DNA from: Lelliottia jeotgali | GTDB lineage: Bacteria; Pseudomonadota; Gammaproteobacteria; Enterobacterales; Enterobacteriaceae | Direction: 5' to 3' | Assembly (NCBI GenBank): GCA_002271215.1 | Contig: CP018628.1 | Coordinates: 1,054,001-1,118,000, forward strand | Length of the DNA: 64,000 bases | Part shown: positions 43,439 to 53,356 of the stretch, one piece after another | Numbering within the stretch: position 1 is the stretch's first letter | Layout: each line of letters begins with the position of its first letter | Program-made: the position numbers and the translations under genes | The notes under the pieces: model-generated | The model's database searches: none | Seen by the model: the letters and a program-made list of their open reading frames with translations, nothing else | What the model was told of the DNA's origin: nothing

Positions 43439-44995
43439 CTCTGGATCGAGATTAATCTCCGCCCACATGATGAACTCCACTTTAGATAGCGCTTTACTGT
43501 AAAGCCACCCCTGCCCGTACTGCACGCCGTGACGGCGCAGCCACTCCAGCTGCCCTTCCGTTTCAATCCCTTCGGCGACCATCGCCATGTTCAGTGATTT
43601 TGCCATCTCGATAATGTGCGGCGTGACGTTTTTATACTCCAGCGCATCCACGAAAGATTTGTCGATCTTGAGCGTATCCACGTCGAGATCCTGCAAATAG
43701 CTGAGGCTGGAATACCCGGTGCCGAAATCGTCGATATAGACTGGATGCCCGGAACGGCGCAGGCTGGCCACGGCCGGGGCGCTGATTTTCGGGTCGGCAA
43801 AGCCGCGCTCGGTCAGTTCCAGTGCAATCTGCTGCGGTTTGATTTTCCAGTGGTTCAGGAGACGGCTCAGCAACGACGGCAGTTCATCGCAGAACAGATC
43901 CGCCGGAGAGAGGTTGATGGAAATATGCTGATCCGGATAGTGGCGCAGCCATTCGCCCATATCCTCAAATACTTTCTCGACAACCAGCCGGGTGAGGCGG
44001 GTAGTGAGTCCTGTTTGCTCCGCCAGTGGGATAAAAATGTTGGGTGATAACATGCTGCCATCCGGCTGCGGCCAGCGCACGAGGGCTTCGGCACCGGTGA
44101 TCTTTCCGCTATCCAGCGCCACAATCGGCTGATAGTGCACCACCAGTTCGCGCGCGTTGATTGCATCCAGCAGGCGATAGCGTGGAGATTGCAGACGACG
44201 CAATACGCGCATGATAAACGCGGCAGCCATAATGCTGATTAACGCGCCAAAGGGCAGCCAGAACAGCAGTTGCCGGTGCCAACTCTCTTTTAACGGCTCA
44301 AGAGACGCCCAGGTGACCACGGCGTAGCGCAGCTCCGGCACGTCTTTCACCACGTACATTGACCCTTTATGCTGAAGTTGCGTGAGGCGTTCGTCGTGGA
44401 GCTGACGCCAGACATCCAGTTTCAGCGGGTTACTGCTGGCGAAAACCACATTGCTGTCTTCCCCGACCAGGGCAGCTTCAATGGGCCAGGTGCCAAAAGG
44501 GATCACGTCAATCAGGGAGGCCGGGTCGATCACTACCATGTAGTGACCCTTTCCCAACACCAGCATAAAACGCTTAAAGCCCAGATCGTTTTGTTGCGTC
44601 AGCCAGGCGCTGTAGCCATCGACGGTGACGCGCGCTGGCGGCGGGAAGCGGGCGGCGTTGCTGACCTGTTCGAGCGAAGAGCAGACGGGTTTTTGGTCAT
44701 CAACATACATCACCTCCTGCACATAGCGCAGGGAATAAGCCACCCGGCGCATCTGTAGCAGATGTTCGTGGCTGCAGGGGACGTCCTGAAATTCGTTGAG
44801 TTGGTTGAGCGCCATTTTGCCCTGGCCTACCACGCGCTCGGCGCGGATCAGCACGCGTTCGGAATAACGGTCCAACGCTTCGACAAAAGTATCTTCCGCC
44901 TGGCGATGGGCCAGCCAGACGCTCAGGCAGATGGGGATAAGCACCGCAATGATCAGAACACCAGTCACCAGGCTGACCAAATGGCGAGTTGTCAT
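43436..44995 (-). CDS. pdeB: PdeB (YlaB), cyclic di-GMP phosphodiesterase
   Basis: Inner-membrane EAL protein of 519 aa. The N-terminal helix (about 8-28) and a second helix (about 245-265) flank a periplasmic CSS-motif domain with the Cys-Ser-Ser at PVCSSLE. The cytoplasmic EAL domain (about 275-510) keeps the key residues: EALVRW, NLSP, ELTERG, IDDFGTGYSSL, LKIDKSFV and VAEGIET. It should therefore hydrolyse c-di-GMP. Activity in this class is tuned by DsbA/DsbB-dependent disulfide formation in the CSS domain. Confidence 0.95.
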   Translation of the reverse strand: MTTRHLVSLVTGVLIIAVLIPICLSVWLAHRQAEDTFVEALDRYSERVLIRAERVVGQGKMALNQLNEFQDVPCSHEHLLQMRRVAYSLRYVQEVMYVDDQKPVCSSLEQVSNAARFPPPARVTVDGYSAWLTQQNDLGFKRFMLVLGKGHYMVVIDPASLIDVIPFGTWPIEAALVGEDSNVVFASSNPLKLDVWRQLHDERLTQLQHKGSMYVVKDVPELRYAVVTWASLEPLKESWHRQLLFWLPFGALISIMAAAFIMRVLRRLQSPRYRLLDAINARELVVHYQPIVALDSGKITGAEALVRWPQPDGSMLSPNIFIPLAEQTGLTTRLTRLVVEKVFEDMGEWLRHYPDQHISINLSPADLFCDELPSLLSRLLNHWKIKPQQIALELTERGFADPKISAPAVASLRRSGHPVYIDDFGTGYSSLSYLQDLDVDTLKIDKSFVDALEYKNVTPHIIEMAKSLNMAMVAEGIETEGQLEWLRRHGVQYGQGWLYSKALSKVEFIMWAEINLDPE

Positions 44996-45089
44996 ACTCG
45001 TGTTTCCTTTCTGATGTGCTGATTTAAATTACCGTGGAATGATAATCTTATAGTATGCGGCAGAGTTTGATTTCATTCAGGTAAGGCCA

Positions 45090-45809
45090 ATGAAAAAAAA
45101 AGAGTTTGTGACGCAAGATCTGCTGAGCAAAATTTATCAGGATACGACGCCTGGGCCGCGTAAGCTGTCACCGGAAAGGCAGCTCGCCGAGGAATATGGT
45201 GTCTCACGTTTTACCATTCGGCAGGCGCTGGAAAAGTTGGTCAGCATCGGGGTGGTGCGGATTGTGCAGGGTTCGGGGATCTGGATCAACGAGAATGCAC
45301 GTAATAATCCTCTGGTTTATAACTCGATCACCGAAAAACGCTTCGATCAAATCCGCTACCGCATGATCAGTCTGCATAAAACGCGCCCTGACCGCGCCGC
45401 ACAGCAGATTTTTGGGCTCGATGAAGAGAGTTTTATCTGGCACTTCTGCCGTCTGCGCTACGTTGACGATGTGCCGGTGCAGCTCGAGATTTCCAGTATG
45501 CCGGTGGCTGATTTTCCCGACCTGAATCAACAGGCGATTGAGCGCTCGATCCAGCAGTATGTTCTGAGCAAAGGATTCACTATTTCCCATATGTTAACGA
45601 CTTACCGCGCGGTGAGCGTGAGCCGTGAACAGGCGGTGATTCTGGGCTGCAAGAAGGGCAGCCCGGCGATGCATATTAATAATCGCGGCATTCTGGATGG
45701 CGGACGCGTGTTCGAAGTGAGTGACATTATCGACATCAATTACACCTGTACTTATGTCATCCCGTATAACCACGACAATTTAACCTGGCGTCAAAATCAG
45801 GGCGTATGA
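45090..45809 (+). CDS. GntR/HutC-family transcriptional regulator
   Basis: Regulator of 239 aa. An N-terminal winged helix (about 10-75, [31 protein letters not shown]) is followed by a UTRA ligand domain (about 95-235) typical of the HutC subfamily, which senses sugars, sugar phosphates or other small molecules. It is convergent with and overlaps by 13 bp the ManD-like dehydratase gene. It probably controls that gene and the PTS gene beyond it. It is not at this place in E. coli. The ligand is unknown. Confidence 0.87.
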   Translation: MKKKEFVTQDLLSKIYQDTTPGPRKLSPERQLAEEYGVSRFTIRQALEKLVSIGVVRIVQGSGIWINENARNNPLVYNSITEKRFDQIRYRMISLHKTRPDRAAQQIFGLDEESFIWHFCRLRYVDDVPVQLEISSMPVADFPDLNQQAIERSIQQYVLSKGFTISHMLTTYRAVSVSREQAVILGCKKGSPAMHINNRGILDGGRVFEVSDIIDINYTCTYVIPYNHDNLTWRQNQGV

Positions 45810-46996
45810 ATCGCGCCGTCGGGCAGGCGGCTTTGCGTCCATTCATGAGGGCGATACACCAGCGGATGGGCCAGCGCTAACTCTTCAACGAAGCCCACGC
45901 CAATGCCTGGATTCACAGGTGGATAGATAAATCCGTCTTTCGCTTCTGGCGCGCCCGGGAAAACCGCGTCCGTGGTGGCGGAGCGAGGAATAAATTCCTG
46001 AATCGCCGCATTGTGCAGATGAATATTCAGATGGGTATTCACCGCCACGCCGATCGGCGTCATATCGCCCGGCCCATGCCACGCCAGACGCACACCAAAG
46101 GCCTGACAAAGATGCGCCAGCTTGATGGCCGGAGTGATCCCACCGATCTGCGAGACGTGGCAGCGGATGAAGTCGATGCGGCGATTGACGATCAGGTCGT
46201 GCCATTCAGCCGGGTTATTAAACAGTTCGCCCAGCGCCAGCGGGACGCAGCTTTGCTGACGCACCTGCTCCAGCCAGGCGCTTTGCTGTGGCGGTAAAAT
46301 GTCTTCGATAAAATAAGGCTGGAACGGCTCAAGCTGTTTTGCCAGCTGAACGGCCTGCTGCGGGAACAAGCGTTCGTGAACGTCGTGCAGAATATGCAGC
46401 TGCCAGCCGTATTTTTCCCTTAGTGCGCGGAACATGTCGACGGTATTGGCCATGTATTCCTGCTGATCGAACCACGCACCGGGCGTCGGGTTATCTGGCG
46501 AGTGAAGCGCTGACGGTGTGCCGCCGTAAAAACCAAGCTGGCAGCGAATATGGCGATAACCCTGCGCCAACAGTTTATCCACCGAGGTGAAAAGCGCTTC
46601 CAGCGTGTCGCCGCTGGCGTGGCTGTAAGCGGGGATCGCATCGCGAGATTTGCCACCCAGCAGTTGATACAATGGCATGCCAGCCAACTGGCCTTTGATA
46701 TCCCACAGCGCCATATCGACACCTGATATCGCATTGTTCATGACCGGGCCATTACGCCAATAGGCGTTGACGTTCATCATCTGCCATAAATCTTCGATGT
46801 TGTTGGCATCGCGTCCAATTAACAGCGGCTTCAAATATTCATCCACCAGCGTTTTTATCGCCAGCGGGCGCTGCTGGAAAGTGGCACAGCCGTGTCCGGT
46901 GATACCCTGGTCGGTAGTCACTCGCACCGTCACCAGGTTATGTCGGTCCGGTCGGGTAATAAAACACTCAATATTTTTAATCATCACAGGCGTCAC
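45797..46996 (-). CDS. Enolase-superfamily sugar-acid dehydratase (ManD-like)
   Basis: 399-aa protein of the mannonate dehydratase subgroup. The capping domain is followed by a barrel with metal ligands Asp205, Glu231 and Glu257 ([24 protein letters not shown]). The ManD-type catalytic residues His207, His307, Asp311 (WHGPGDMTP) and Glu334 (QEFIP) are also present. Members dehydrate D-mannonate and/or D-gluconate, some very poorly, so the exact sugar acid is uncertain. GTG at 46996 has an ideal AAGGAG 7 nt upstream. It is divergent from a PTS permease gene. Confidence 0.86.
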   Translation of the reverse strand: MTPVMIKNIECFITRPDRHNLVTVRVTTDQGITGHGCATFQQRPLAIKTLVDEYLKPLLIGRDANNIEDLWQMMNVNAYWRNGPVMNNAISGVDMALWDIKGQLAGMPLYQLLGGKSRDAIPAYSHASGDTLEALFTSVDKLLAQGYRHIRCQLGFYGGTPSALHSPDNPTPGAWFDQQEYMANTVDMFRALREKYGWQLHILHDVHERLFPQQAVQLAKQLEPFQPYFIEDILPPQQSAWLEQVRQQSCVPLALGELFNNPAEWHDLIVNRRIDFIRCHVSQIGGITPAIKLAHLCQAFGVRLAWHGPGDMTPIGVAVNTHLNIHLHNAAIQEFIPRSATTDAVFPGAPEAKDGFIYPPVNPGIGVGFVEELALAHPLVYRPHEWTQSRLPDGAIHTP

Positions 46997-47173
46997 GAAA
47001 TAACTCCTTTGGTGCTCTGTGGGAATAGGTTATGGGGAATATCATCACCCTAAAAATGTTGGCGGGTAAACCGTTTTTTTGACTATTTATTTTGGTCAGG
47101 TATTTAACGTAATAGTTATTAAAAAACGAACCAATTTTAGCCTGGTGCGAGTTTTAAGTCTTTTGTAGTGGCT

Positions 47174-47195
47174 AAATGTGAGCGGTATCAAATTT
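47174..47195. promoter_or_regulatory. CRP-binding site candidate
   Basis: AAATGTGA-N6-TCAAATTT closely fits the cAMP-CRP consensus and lies between the divergent ManD-like and PTS genes. It predicts catabolite control of one or both. Confidence 0.6.
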
Positions 47196-47274
47196 TATTG
47201 GTTTGTTTTGTTGAGGTGGTTTAATTATCCTCATGGCAACATTAAAACGACAACAACATCCGGCAGGAGTCTTT

Positions 47275-48651
47275 ATGGGGACGCAAGAAGCCATCAATAA
47301 TATTATTCGTCTGGTCGGTGGCCAGGGGAATATCAATAAAGTCTGGCACTGCATGACGCGCCTGCGCTTTGATCTGATTGACGATAATAAAGTTGACCAG
47401 ACGGAGATTAAAAAATTACCCGGTGTACTGGGTGCGCAGCTGCAAAGCGACCAGTTTCAGGTCATTATCGGGCCGAAGGTGAACAGCTGGTACGAGCAAA
47501 TGTTGAGCGTGCTGGGGAATAGCGACTCCGTAGCGCCGACGGCAACAAAAGGGCGTAAGAGCCTGGTGTCGCTGTTTATGGATACGGTGTCTGGCGTGTT
47601 TGGTCCGATTGTACCGGCGATTGCCGGGGCGGGGATGATCAAAGGGCTACTGGCCGGACTTATCGCCCTCAAAGTGGTGTCGGCAAAAAGCGATACGGTG
47701 ATGGTTATCGATCTGATCGCCAGCGGCGTCTTTTACTTCCTGCCGTTCTTCCTTGCGGTTTCGGCGGCGAAGATCTTCAAAACCAACGAATATCTGGCAG
47801 CGGCGGTTGCGGCCTGTTTGATGTATCCGTCGCTTATCGAGGCGGCTAAAGCACTGGCAACGCATCAGGAAGGGGCGGCGAGCGCTATCTGGTTGCTGGA
47901 TGTGATCCCGGTGTCGGTCTTTAACTATTCATCGAGCGTGATCCCGGTGATTTTCTCCATCCTGGCGTTGAGTTACATCCACCGCTGGGTGGATAGCATC
48001 ATGCCTGATGTGCTCAAAACGGTATTTACCCCGACGCTGACGCTGTTCATTGGCGCACTGGCGGCGCTGGTGGTGATTGGGCCGATCGGGATTTGGCTGG
48101 GTAAAGGACTGGCGCTGTTCATTGAAGGGTTGTTTAGCGTATCAGCGAGTTTTGCCGGTTTAGTTGTGGGGGCGATTCGCCCGGTGGCGATCCTTACCGG
48201 TATGCACCACGCGATGACGCCTATCGCGCTGCAAAACTTCAGCGATCGCGGGTACGACATGCTGATGCCGATGATGTTTATGGCCAACATGGCGATTGCC
48301 GGTTCGACGTTTGCTATCTGGCGTTTAAGCCGTGACCGCCAGGAGCGCACCGTCACGCTGTCGGCGGCGATTTCCGCCCTGCTCGGCATTACGGAACCGG
48401 CGCTGTTTGGGGTTCTGACGCGCTACAAAAAGGCCTTTATCGCGGCGACGATTGCCAGTTCACTGGCCTCGGCGTTTATCGCTTTCTTTGGCGTGCGCCT
48501 CTACGGCTACATTCTGTCGAGTATTTTCAGTTTACCGGCCTACATCGGGCCGTACTTTGTCTTTGCCCTTGCGGGCGTGGTGATGGCACTGATTCTGTCG
48601 TTTGTGTTAACGACCGTGCTGGTGGGCAAAGAACAGGCTTCACAAAAGTAA
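47275..48651 (+). CDS. PTS sugar permease, EIIBC of the glucose/beta-glucoside superfamily
   Basis: Two-domain PTS permease of 458 aa. The EIIB domain (about 1-85) has the phospho-acceptor Cys26 in VWHCMTRLRFDL. The membrane EIIC domain (about 105-450) is of the beta-glucoside/MurNAc/trehalose type, with AILTGMHHAMTP and ISALLGITEPALFGV. There is no EIIA domain, so Crr (EIIA-Glc) probably supplies phosphate. The ATG at 47275 follows GCAGGAG; an earlier ATG at 47233 lacks a ribosome site. No phospho-glycosidase is adjacent, which leaves the sugar unknown. Confidence 0.88.
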   Translation: MGTQEAINNIIRLVGGQGNINKVWHCMTRLRFDLIDDNKVDQTEIKKLPGVLGAQLQSDQFQVIIGPKVNSWYEQMLSVLGNSDSVAPTATKGRKSLVSLFMDTVSGVFGPIVPAIAGAGMIKGLLAGLIALKVVSAKSDTVMVIDLIASGVFYFLPFFLAVSAAKIFKTNEYLAAAVAACLMYPSLIEAAKALATHQEGAASAIWLLDVIPVSVFNYSSSVIPVIFSILALSYIHRWVDSIMPDVLKTVFTPTLTLFIGALAALVVIGPIGIWLGKGLALFIEGLFSVSASFAGLVVGAIRPVAILTGMHHAMTPIALQNFSDRGYDMLMPMMFMANMAIAGSTFAIWRLSRDRQERTVTLSAAISALLGITEPALFGVLTRYKKAFIAATIASSLASAFIAFFGVRLYGYILSSIFSLPAYIGPYFVFALAGVVMALILSFVLTTVLVGKEQASQK

Positions 48652-48658
48652 GCTGATG

Positions 48659-48689
48659 CCCTCGCCCGAAAAGGCGGGGGTTGTTTTTG
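48659..48689 (+). terminator. Terminator of the PTS gene
   Basis: CCCTCGCC pairs with GGCGGGGG around an A-rich loop, followed by TTGTTTTTGTTTT. Confidence 0.7.
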
Positions 48690-48708
48690 TTTTATGACTC
48701 GGATATTA

Positions 48709-48729
48709 TTTTGTTATGTTATAACAAAA
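48709..48729 (+). promoter_or_regulatory. Zur box upstream of rpmE2
   Basis: Inverted repeat TTTTGTTAT-GTT-ATAACAAAA, 9-bp perfect arms. The core TGTTATGTTATAACA fits the Zur motif TGTTATANTATAACA. It ends 15 bp before the rpmE2 start. Confidence 0.85.
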
Positions 48730-48744
48730 CATGACGAGTTGACC

Positions 48745-49005
48745 ATGAAAGCAGATATCCATCCGTACTACCGCACCGTCGTTTTTCACGACACCAGTGC
48801 CAACGAATATTTTAAAGTAGGCTCGACGATTAAGACCGACCGCGAAATCGAACTCGACGGTGAAACGTTCCCGTATATCACCATTGAGGTCTCATCGAAA
48901 TCGCATCCGTATTACACCGGTAAGCAGAAAACCTTCTCGACTGAAGGCAGCGCGGCCCGTTTCCGTCAGCGTTTTGGCGGTTTCATTAATGCGAAGCGAG
49001 GTTAA
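48745..49005 (+). CDS. rpmE2: Ribosomal protein L31 type B (zinc-independent)
   Basis: Paralogue of bL31, 86 aa (YkgM type), without any cysteine and therefore without the zinc ribbon of standard L31. Under zinc starvation it replaces zinc-containing L31 in the ribosome and frees zinc. Expression is repressed by Zur, consistent with the box just upstream. The ATG at 48745 gives [16 protein letters not shown]; a longer in-frame version would start before the operator. It is followed 2 bp later by rpmJ2. Confidence 0.95.
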   Translation: MKADIHPYYRTVVFHDTSANEYFKVGSTIKTDREIELDGETFPYITIEVSSKSHPYYTGKQKTFSTEGSAARFRQRFGGFINAKRG

Positions 49006-49007
49006 TC

Positions 49008-49148
49008 ATGCAGGTACTTAACTCGCTGCGCAGTGCCAAACAACGCCATCCCGACTGTCAGATTGTGAAACGCAAAGGCCGCCTGTACGTGATCTGCAAA
49101 TCTAATCCGCGTTTTAAAGCGGTGCAGGGACGTAAGAAAAGACGTTAA
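49008..49148 (+). CDS. rpmJ2: Ribosomal protein L36 type 2 (zinc-independent)
   Basis: A 46-aa paralogue of bL36 (YkgO type), [20 protein letters not shown] and so on, ending GRKKRR. Only two cysteines (17 and 30) remain of the four zinc ligands of standard L36, so it does not bind zinc. It is co-transcribed with rpmE2 from the Zur-controlled promoter. Its stop codon overlaps by 4 bp the end of the convergent acetyltransferase gene. Confidence 0.94.
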   Translation: MQVLNSLRSAKQRHPDCQIVKRKGRLYVICKSNPRFKAVQGRKKRR

Positions 49149-49855
49149 TTCAGTGATTCTCGCCAATTTTCCAGGGATCTTATCTGCTTGCCGTCGGCGC
49201 TGAAATTGTCGGCGGCAAGCCAGTTCTGAAATGCGCTGTCCAGCGCTTTCCACTCTTTATCAAGAATAGAAAACCAGTCGGTGTCGCGGTTGTGGCCTTT
49301 GATGACCAGCGCCTGACGAAAACGTCCTTCATACTGAAAGCCTAAACGCAGCGCTGCCCGGCGCGACGGTTCATTCAGGCTGTTACACTTCCACTCAAAA
49401 CGACGATAGCCCAGCTCATCAAACACGTAGCGCATCAGCAGATACTGCGCTTCCGTAGACAGTGGCGTGCGGCTCAGCAGCGGTGAAAAATGAACGTGGC
49501 CGACTTCGATGACGCCATTTTTAGGATCGATCCGCATCAGTGCCAGCGTCCCGACGGGCGCGTTGGTTTTATTGTCGATAACGGTGAAATGAATGGGATC
49601 GGACAGTTCGCAGACGCTTGAAACCCAGGCGGTAAACTCTTCAACATTGGCATCCGGTTCACGCAATAGCCATGTCCAGCTGCGGGTATCTTCCGCCAGC
49701 TGATAGGCGGCAAAAAGCGCGGCGGCATGTTCCGGGCGTAGTGGGGTTAAAGAACAATAGCGCCCCTTAAGTTCCACACGTTCTGGATGCTGGCGCGGCT
49801 GCCAGTCGATAAGTGCGTCACCCACTGGCTGGCCAAACTGATTGAGTTGGTTCAT
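49145..49855 (-). CDS. GNAT-family N-acetyltransferase (RimJ/RimL type)
   Basis: Acetyltransf_3-type GNAT enzyme of 236 aa. The acetyl-CoA-binding region lies near [22 protein letters not shown] and [22 protein letters not shown], followed by the usual [21 protein letters not shown]. It may acetylate protein N termini or a small amine; the substrate is unknown. It is divergent from a MocR regulator across a 99-bp region with a GTGGTACCAC palindrome, which suggests joint regulation. Confidence 0.85.
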   Translation of the reverse strand: MNQLNQFGQPVGDALIDWQPRQHPERVELKGRYCSLTPLRPEHAAALFAAYQLAEDTRSWTWLLREPDANVEEFTAWVSSVCELSDPIHFTVIDNKTNAPVGTLALMRIDPKNGVIEVGHVHFSPLLSRTPLSTEAQYLLMRYVFDELGYRRFEWKCNSLNEPSRRAALRLGFQYEGRFRQALVIKGHNRDTDWFSILDKEWKALDSAFQNWLAADNFSADGKQIRSLENWRESLN

Positions 49856-49934
49856 GTTGATTCCCGTTGCTTAAGTAGAGTTTCAGAGTAGGGAATATGT
49901 GGCTCTGTAAAAAGGTCCACATTGTTATGTTATG

Positions 49935-49944
49935 GTGGTACCAC
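49935..49944. promoter_or_regulatory. Palindrome between GNAT and MocR genes
   Basis: GTGGTACCAC lies immediately before the MocR ribosome site, with a further GGTCCAC copy at 49914-49920. Paired sites of this kind are used by MocR/PdxR regulators. Confidence 0.4.
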
Positions 49945-49954
49945 GGAGGATGCC

Positions 49955-51412
49955 ATGAACATACCAGGCGACGACTTTTACGCATTAATTACGCGAGCGC
50001 TGCAACAGCGCGGCGAGAATACGCTCCAGCGTTCGTTATACAAGGCGCTGCGCGAAGCCATTCTAAGCGGCAGGTTGCAGGCCGACAGCCGCTTGCCGGG
50101 TTCTCGTCTTATCGCCCAGCATCTGGCGATTTCCCGCAATACGGTGAACGCGGCGCTGGAACAGCTGACGCTCGAAGGTTATTTGCTGCGTAATCGCCAG
50201 GGGACACGCGTAGCCCGTCTGGGGAATCATGATTCAACTCAGGAGCCGCAAGGGCTGGACGTTACCCTCGCGCGCCGCGTGGCACACCTTCCCGCGCCAA
50301 CGCCGCGCGGCACGCCGGTGCCTGCATTCACGCCCGGTACGCCTGCAATCAACTATTTCCCTTTACCCCTGTGGCGACGCTTATACGATCGGGTGCTGCG
50401 CGAAGAGGGCAGCGCACTGCTGGGTTATGGTTCTCCGGCCGGAGAACTTACGCTTCGCGAGGCGATTGCCCGCCATCTTGCGCTCTCGCGTGGTATTCAG
50501 TGCGATGCCAGCCAGATTGTGATTACCGAAGGCGCGCTGGAAGGCGTAAGCCTGTGTACTCAGCTATTGAGTGAGGCGGGAGATATTGCCTGGATTGAAG
50601 ATCCCGGATACGCAGGCGCAAAAAGCGCGTTTGCAAAATCGGGTCTGACGATGGTCGGGATGCCGGTTGATGAAGAAGGCGTGCGCCTGGAAATGCATGA
50701 GCACTCACCCAAACTGATATTCACCTCGCCATCTCATCAGTATCCCTACGGAAGTGTGCTCAGTATCAACCGGCGTTTTGCGCTGCTGGAAATAGCGCGT
50801 CAGCACAATGCCTGGATTATCGAAGATGATTACGACAGTGAGTTTCGCTATAGCGGCGAACTGGTCCCGGCGATGATGGGAATGCAGGATAATGCGCCGG
50901 TGGTGTATCTGGGGACGTTCAGCAAAACGCTGTTCCCGTCGCTGCGCACCGGATTCATGGTCTTGCCGAAAGCGTTAGCACACGCCGTCCAGCCCGCTAT
51001 AGGGTCTTTGCTGCGCGGCGGGCACCGTGCCGAACAGCGCACGCTGGCGTTGTTTATCGAAGAGGGGCATTACGCGAGACATCTTGCGGCGATGCGCCGG
51101 CTGTATCGCAAGCGTTACCGACAGCTTCGCGAAGCGATTACCGCCGAACTCACCGTTCCACACCGGGTGCTGGCCGGAGAAGGTGGAATGCATTTGACGG
51201 TGGCGATTGATGGCGTGGATGATAAAGCGATCGTGCAGCAGGCAAAGCAGTATCAGTTGGCACCGGCGGCCCTGAGCGGCTATTACCTTGATACGCAGAA
51301 CGGGCAAACCGGTCTGGTGCTGGGATACGGGAATACTTCAGCGTCGCAATTTGCGCCTGCTATCAGGCGCTTGCAGATACTAATTACGCAGTGGCTGGAC
51401 GAGAAAGGGTAA
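49955..51412 (+). CDS. MocR-type PLP-dependent regulator (PdxR-like)
   Basis: GntR-aminotransferase fusion of 485 aa. The N-terminal winged helix is at about 22-88 ([32 protein letters not shown]). The aminotransferase domain follows, with PLP-binding Lys324 in [15 protein letters not shown] and the DDYDSEFRY motif upstream. Such proteins sense PLP or amino compounds and control neighbouring metabolic genes. The ATG at 49955 follows GGAGGA and is preferred to a start 33 bp upstream. It overlaps the end of ylaC by 29 bp tail to tail. Confidence 0.87.
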   Translation: MNIPGDDFYALITRALQQRGENTLQRSLYKALREAILSGRLQADSRLPGSRLIAQHLAISRNTVNAALEQLTLEGYLLRNRQGTRVARLGNHDSTQEPQGLDVTLARRVAHLPAPTPRGTPVPAFTPGTPAINYFPLPLWRRLYDRVLREEGSALLGYGSPAGELTLREAIARHLALSRGIQCDASQIVITEGALEGVSLCTQLLSEAGDIAWIEDPGYAGAKSAFAKSGLTMVGMPVDEEGVRLEMHEHSPKLIFTSPSHQYPYGSVLSINRRFALLEIARQHNAWIIEDDYDSEFRYSGELVPAMMGMQDNAPVVYLGTFSKTLFPSLRTGFMVLPKALAHAVQPAIGSLLRGGHRAEQRTLALFIEEGHYARHLAAMRRLYRKRYRQLREAITAELTVPHRVLAGEGGMHLTVAIDGVDDKAIVQQAKQYQLAPAALSGYYLDTQNGQTGLVLGYGNTSASQFAPAIRRLQILITQWLDEKG

Positions 51413-51851
51413 ACACGTCGTAGAACGACAGTTCGCCTTTGGTGGAGATCATCTTCTGCAATTTCGCCTTTTGCGTTTCTTCCACGTTCGGTGAATGCAG
51501 AATCTCGCTGAGCAGCTCCGGCGGCACATAGCGCGTGTTGTACCACTCGCCGTTATAGCACACGCGGAAATCGAGTACGTCGATGTCTTCATAGCGATAG
51601 CGGGGATTAACGTCGAAGAAGAAAAAGGCATTAAAGACGATAAACAGAACCACCAGCAGCCAGACTGAGCCAATCAGCGTTTCTGACAGCAACATAACGA
51701 CGAGCGTCGCCAGCAGCGCGGCATACATTGCCAGGAATAAGCCAGGGTGTTTACGGATAAAGCTAATGCTAAAGCGCGGGCGATTGTCGCGCTTTTCGCG
51801 GGAATTAAGATCGTCGATGGTTTGAGTAAGCAGGCGCTGTATCTCTGTCAT
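51384..51851 (-). CDS. ylaC: YlaC, inner-membrane protein
   Basis: Protein of 155 aa (156 in E. coli) with two adjacent hydrophobic helices at about 35-80 ([19 protein letters not shown] and [19 protein letters not shown]) between soluble ends. In Salmonella a YlaC protein has been linked to antibiotic susceptibility, but no biochemical role is set. It is convergent with the MocR gene and sits in its E. coli-like place before maa. Confidence 0.92.
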   Translation of the reverse strand: MTEIQRLLTQTIDDLNSREKRDNRPRFSISFIRKHPGLFLAMYAALLATLVVMLLSETLIGSVWLLVVLFIVFNAFFFFDVNPRYRYEDIDVLDFRVCYNGEWYNTRYVPPELLSEILHSPNVEETQKAKLQKMISTKGELSFYDVFTLSRPATA

Positions 51852-51966
51852 TTATAACCTTCATGAATTTTAAAATACAGGGGATCTGCCTATTTTAGGG
51901 GAGCGGTTGGTGTGAAAAAAGTAACAGTTATGCGCTGAAAAATCATAACAGTTGCCGGTTTCTCGC

Positions 51967-52518
51967 TTACAGCGTTTTGATGACCTTCGCGGGATTACCG
52001 CCCACCACGACGTTAGCTGGCACGTCTTTTGTGACCACCGCGCCCGAGGCGACGACTACGTTATCGCCGATAGTCACACCGGGATTAATCACTGCGCGTC
52101 CACCAATCCAGACATTATTACCGATAGTAACCGGCTTGCCTAATTCGGCGCCGCTGTTGCGTTCTGTCGCATCTAAAGGATGGGTGGCAGTATAAATATG
52201 GACACCCGGCGCCAGCATGCAGTTATCACCGATATGAATAGGGCAAACGTCCAGCATCACGCAGTCGAAATTGGCGTAAAAATCTTTTCCGAGGAAAATG
52301 TTATAGCCGTAATCACAGCGAAAACTTGGCTCGATATATGCGCCTTCGGCCTGGCCAAGAAGGTCAGCCAGTATTGTACGACGTTCGGCTTTAGCATCGG
52401 GTTCCGTGTGGTTATAGCGATGAACCAGATGGCGTGCGCGCAGGCGCTCTGCCCGCAATGTTTCATCCGAGGGGCGGTAAAGTTCACCGGCAATCATCTT
52501 TTGTTTTTCTTCACTCAT
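51967..52518 (-). CDS. maa: Maltose O-acetyltransferase
   Basis: Left-handed beta-helix (hexapeptide repeat) acetyltransferase of 183 aa that transfers acetyl from acetyl-CoA to maltose and other sugars, as a trimer. The N-terminal Mac domain ([18 protein letters not shown]) is followed by repeats such as [30 protein letters not shown] and [13 protein letters not shown]. The active-site His lies in YTATHPLD. The ATG at 52518 gives the E. coli-like MSEEKQKM start. Confidence 0.95.
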   Translation of the reverse strand: MSEEKQKMIAGELYRPSDETLRAERLRARHLVHRYNHTEPDAKAERRTILADLLGQAEGAYIEPSFRCDYGYNIFLGKDFYANFDCVMLDVCPIHIGDNCMLAPGVHIYTATHPLDATERNSGAELGKPVTIGNNVWIGGRAVINPGVTIGDNVVVASGAVVTKDVPANVVVGGNPAKVIKTL

Positions 52519-52735
52519 GGGAAACCTCACTGGAATAATCTTTGCGCAATAGCGTAAAGAACCTCATCATGAAAGGGAACGTTCCCATTGAGCTGATGTG
52601 ATGATAGTCACAACATTGTTGCCTTGGCGCACATTTGAAACGATGGGTCTGTCTGTCACACAGGGATCGTAAATCGAAAGGTGAGTTCAGCGTAAAGAAG
52701 ATAACGATAAAACCTATAAAACACAGAGTTAAAAA

Positions 52736-52954
52736 TTAACGGACAAATTTCCACACAGAAACAGGGATTTTGTCATACAGCTTATTCATCGTTAACTCAG
52801 CAAGACGGTGATCGGCAGCTGAATAAAATACAGCCAATTCATGATCGGGCAGCTCGTATTTATTTTTTTCAATAACACGCTCCAGCGTGTCGAGTGACTG
52901 GCAACGTCGCAAGCGCATCAAATAATCTGTCTTTGTTAATGGTTTATCAGACAT
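52736..52954 (-). CDS. hha: Hha, haemolysin expression-modulating protein
   Basis: H-NS partner protein of 72 aa. It binds the H-NS N-terminal domain and helps silence foreign AT-rich DNA, and it is also described as the toxin of the Hha-TomB pair. Nearly identical to E. coli, including Cys18 (RRCQSLD), the residue oxidised by TomB with oxygen, and the C-terminal [10 protein letters not shown]. It lies 27 bp after tomB on the same strand. Confidence 0.96.
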   Translation of the reverse strand: MSDKPLTKTDYLMRLRRCQSLDTLERVIEKNKYELPDHELAVFYSAADHRLAELTMNKLYDKIPVSVWKFVR

Positions 52955-52981
52955 AAATTTACCTTAGTATTTGTAATAATT

Positions 52982-53356
52982 TTAACAGGAATGACTGACC
53001 GGGTTAGCTCTGCTCACGTTGATGAAACAACGGAATAGGCGATTTCCCGATTTGCGCCATTTTTGCAAATCCTGTGTGTTAATGCCGTAACTGCTGAACA
53101 ACATAAAGGTGTCGTCCAGATATTCATCAATTTGCTCAATCAGTTTATTATCTTCATTGTACTTAATCTTATAATTAAGTGCGAAGGTTGCTATATGTTC
53201 GATGAGTTCATTTAGCTGCAAATTGATTGCGGAAGTTGGATCATTAACCCAGCCGTGGTTACTTTCATCAAGATTGGCAAGGCAGTCATGGTACAAGGAT
53301 TCGCAGAGAAATTTCAACTGCGCGATATCATGCCTTTTTGGCGAGTACTCGTCCAT
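52982..53356 (-). CDS. tomB: TomB, antitoxin of Hha / biofilm modulator
   Basis: Four-helix protein of 124 aa that neutralises Hha by promoting oxidation of its cysteine. The start MDEYSPKRHDIAQLKFLCE matches E. coli TomB (YbaJ). The ATG at 53356 follows AAGGGGATG and is preferred over a start 33 bp upstream. It forms an operon with hha. The promoter appears to be near 53455-53483. Confidence 0.95.
   Translation of the reverse strand: MDEYSPKRHDIAQLKFLCESLYHDCLANLDESNHGWVNDPTSAINLQLNELIEHIATFALNYKIKYNEDNKLIEQIDEYLDDTFMLFSSYGINTQDLQKWRKSGNRLFRCFINVSRANPVSHSC

Noticed and set aside
52736..53356. hha-tomB as a new toxin-antitoxin system
   Set aside because: Already known in E. coli, and both proteins are near-identical to the known pair.
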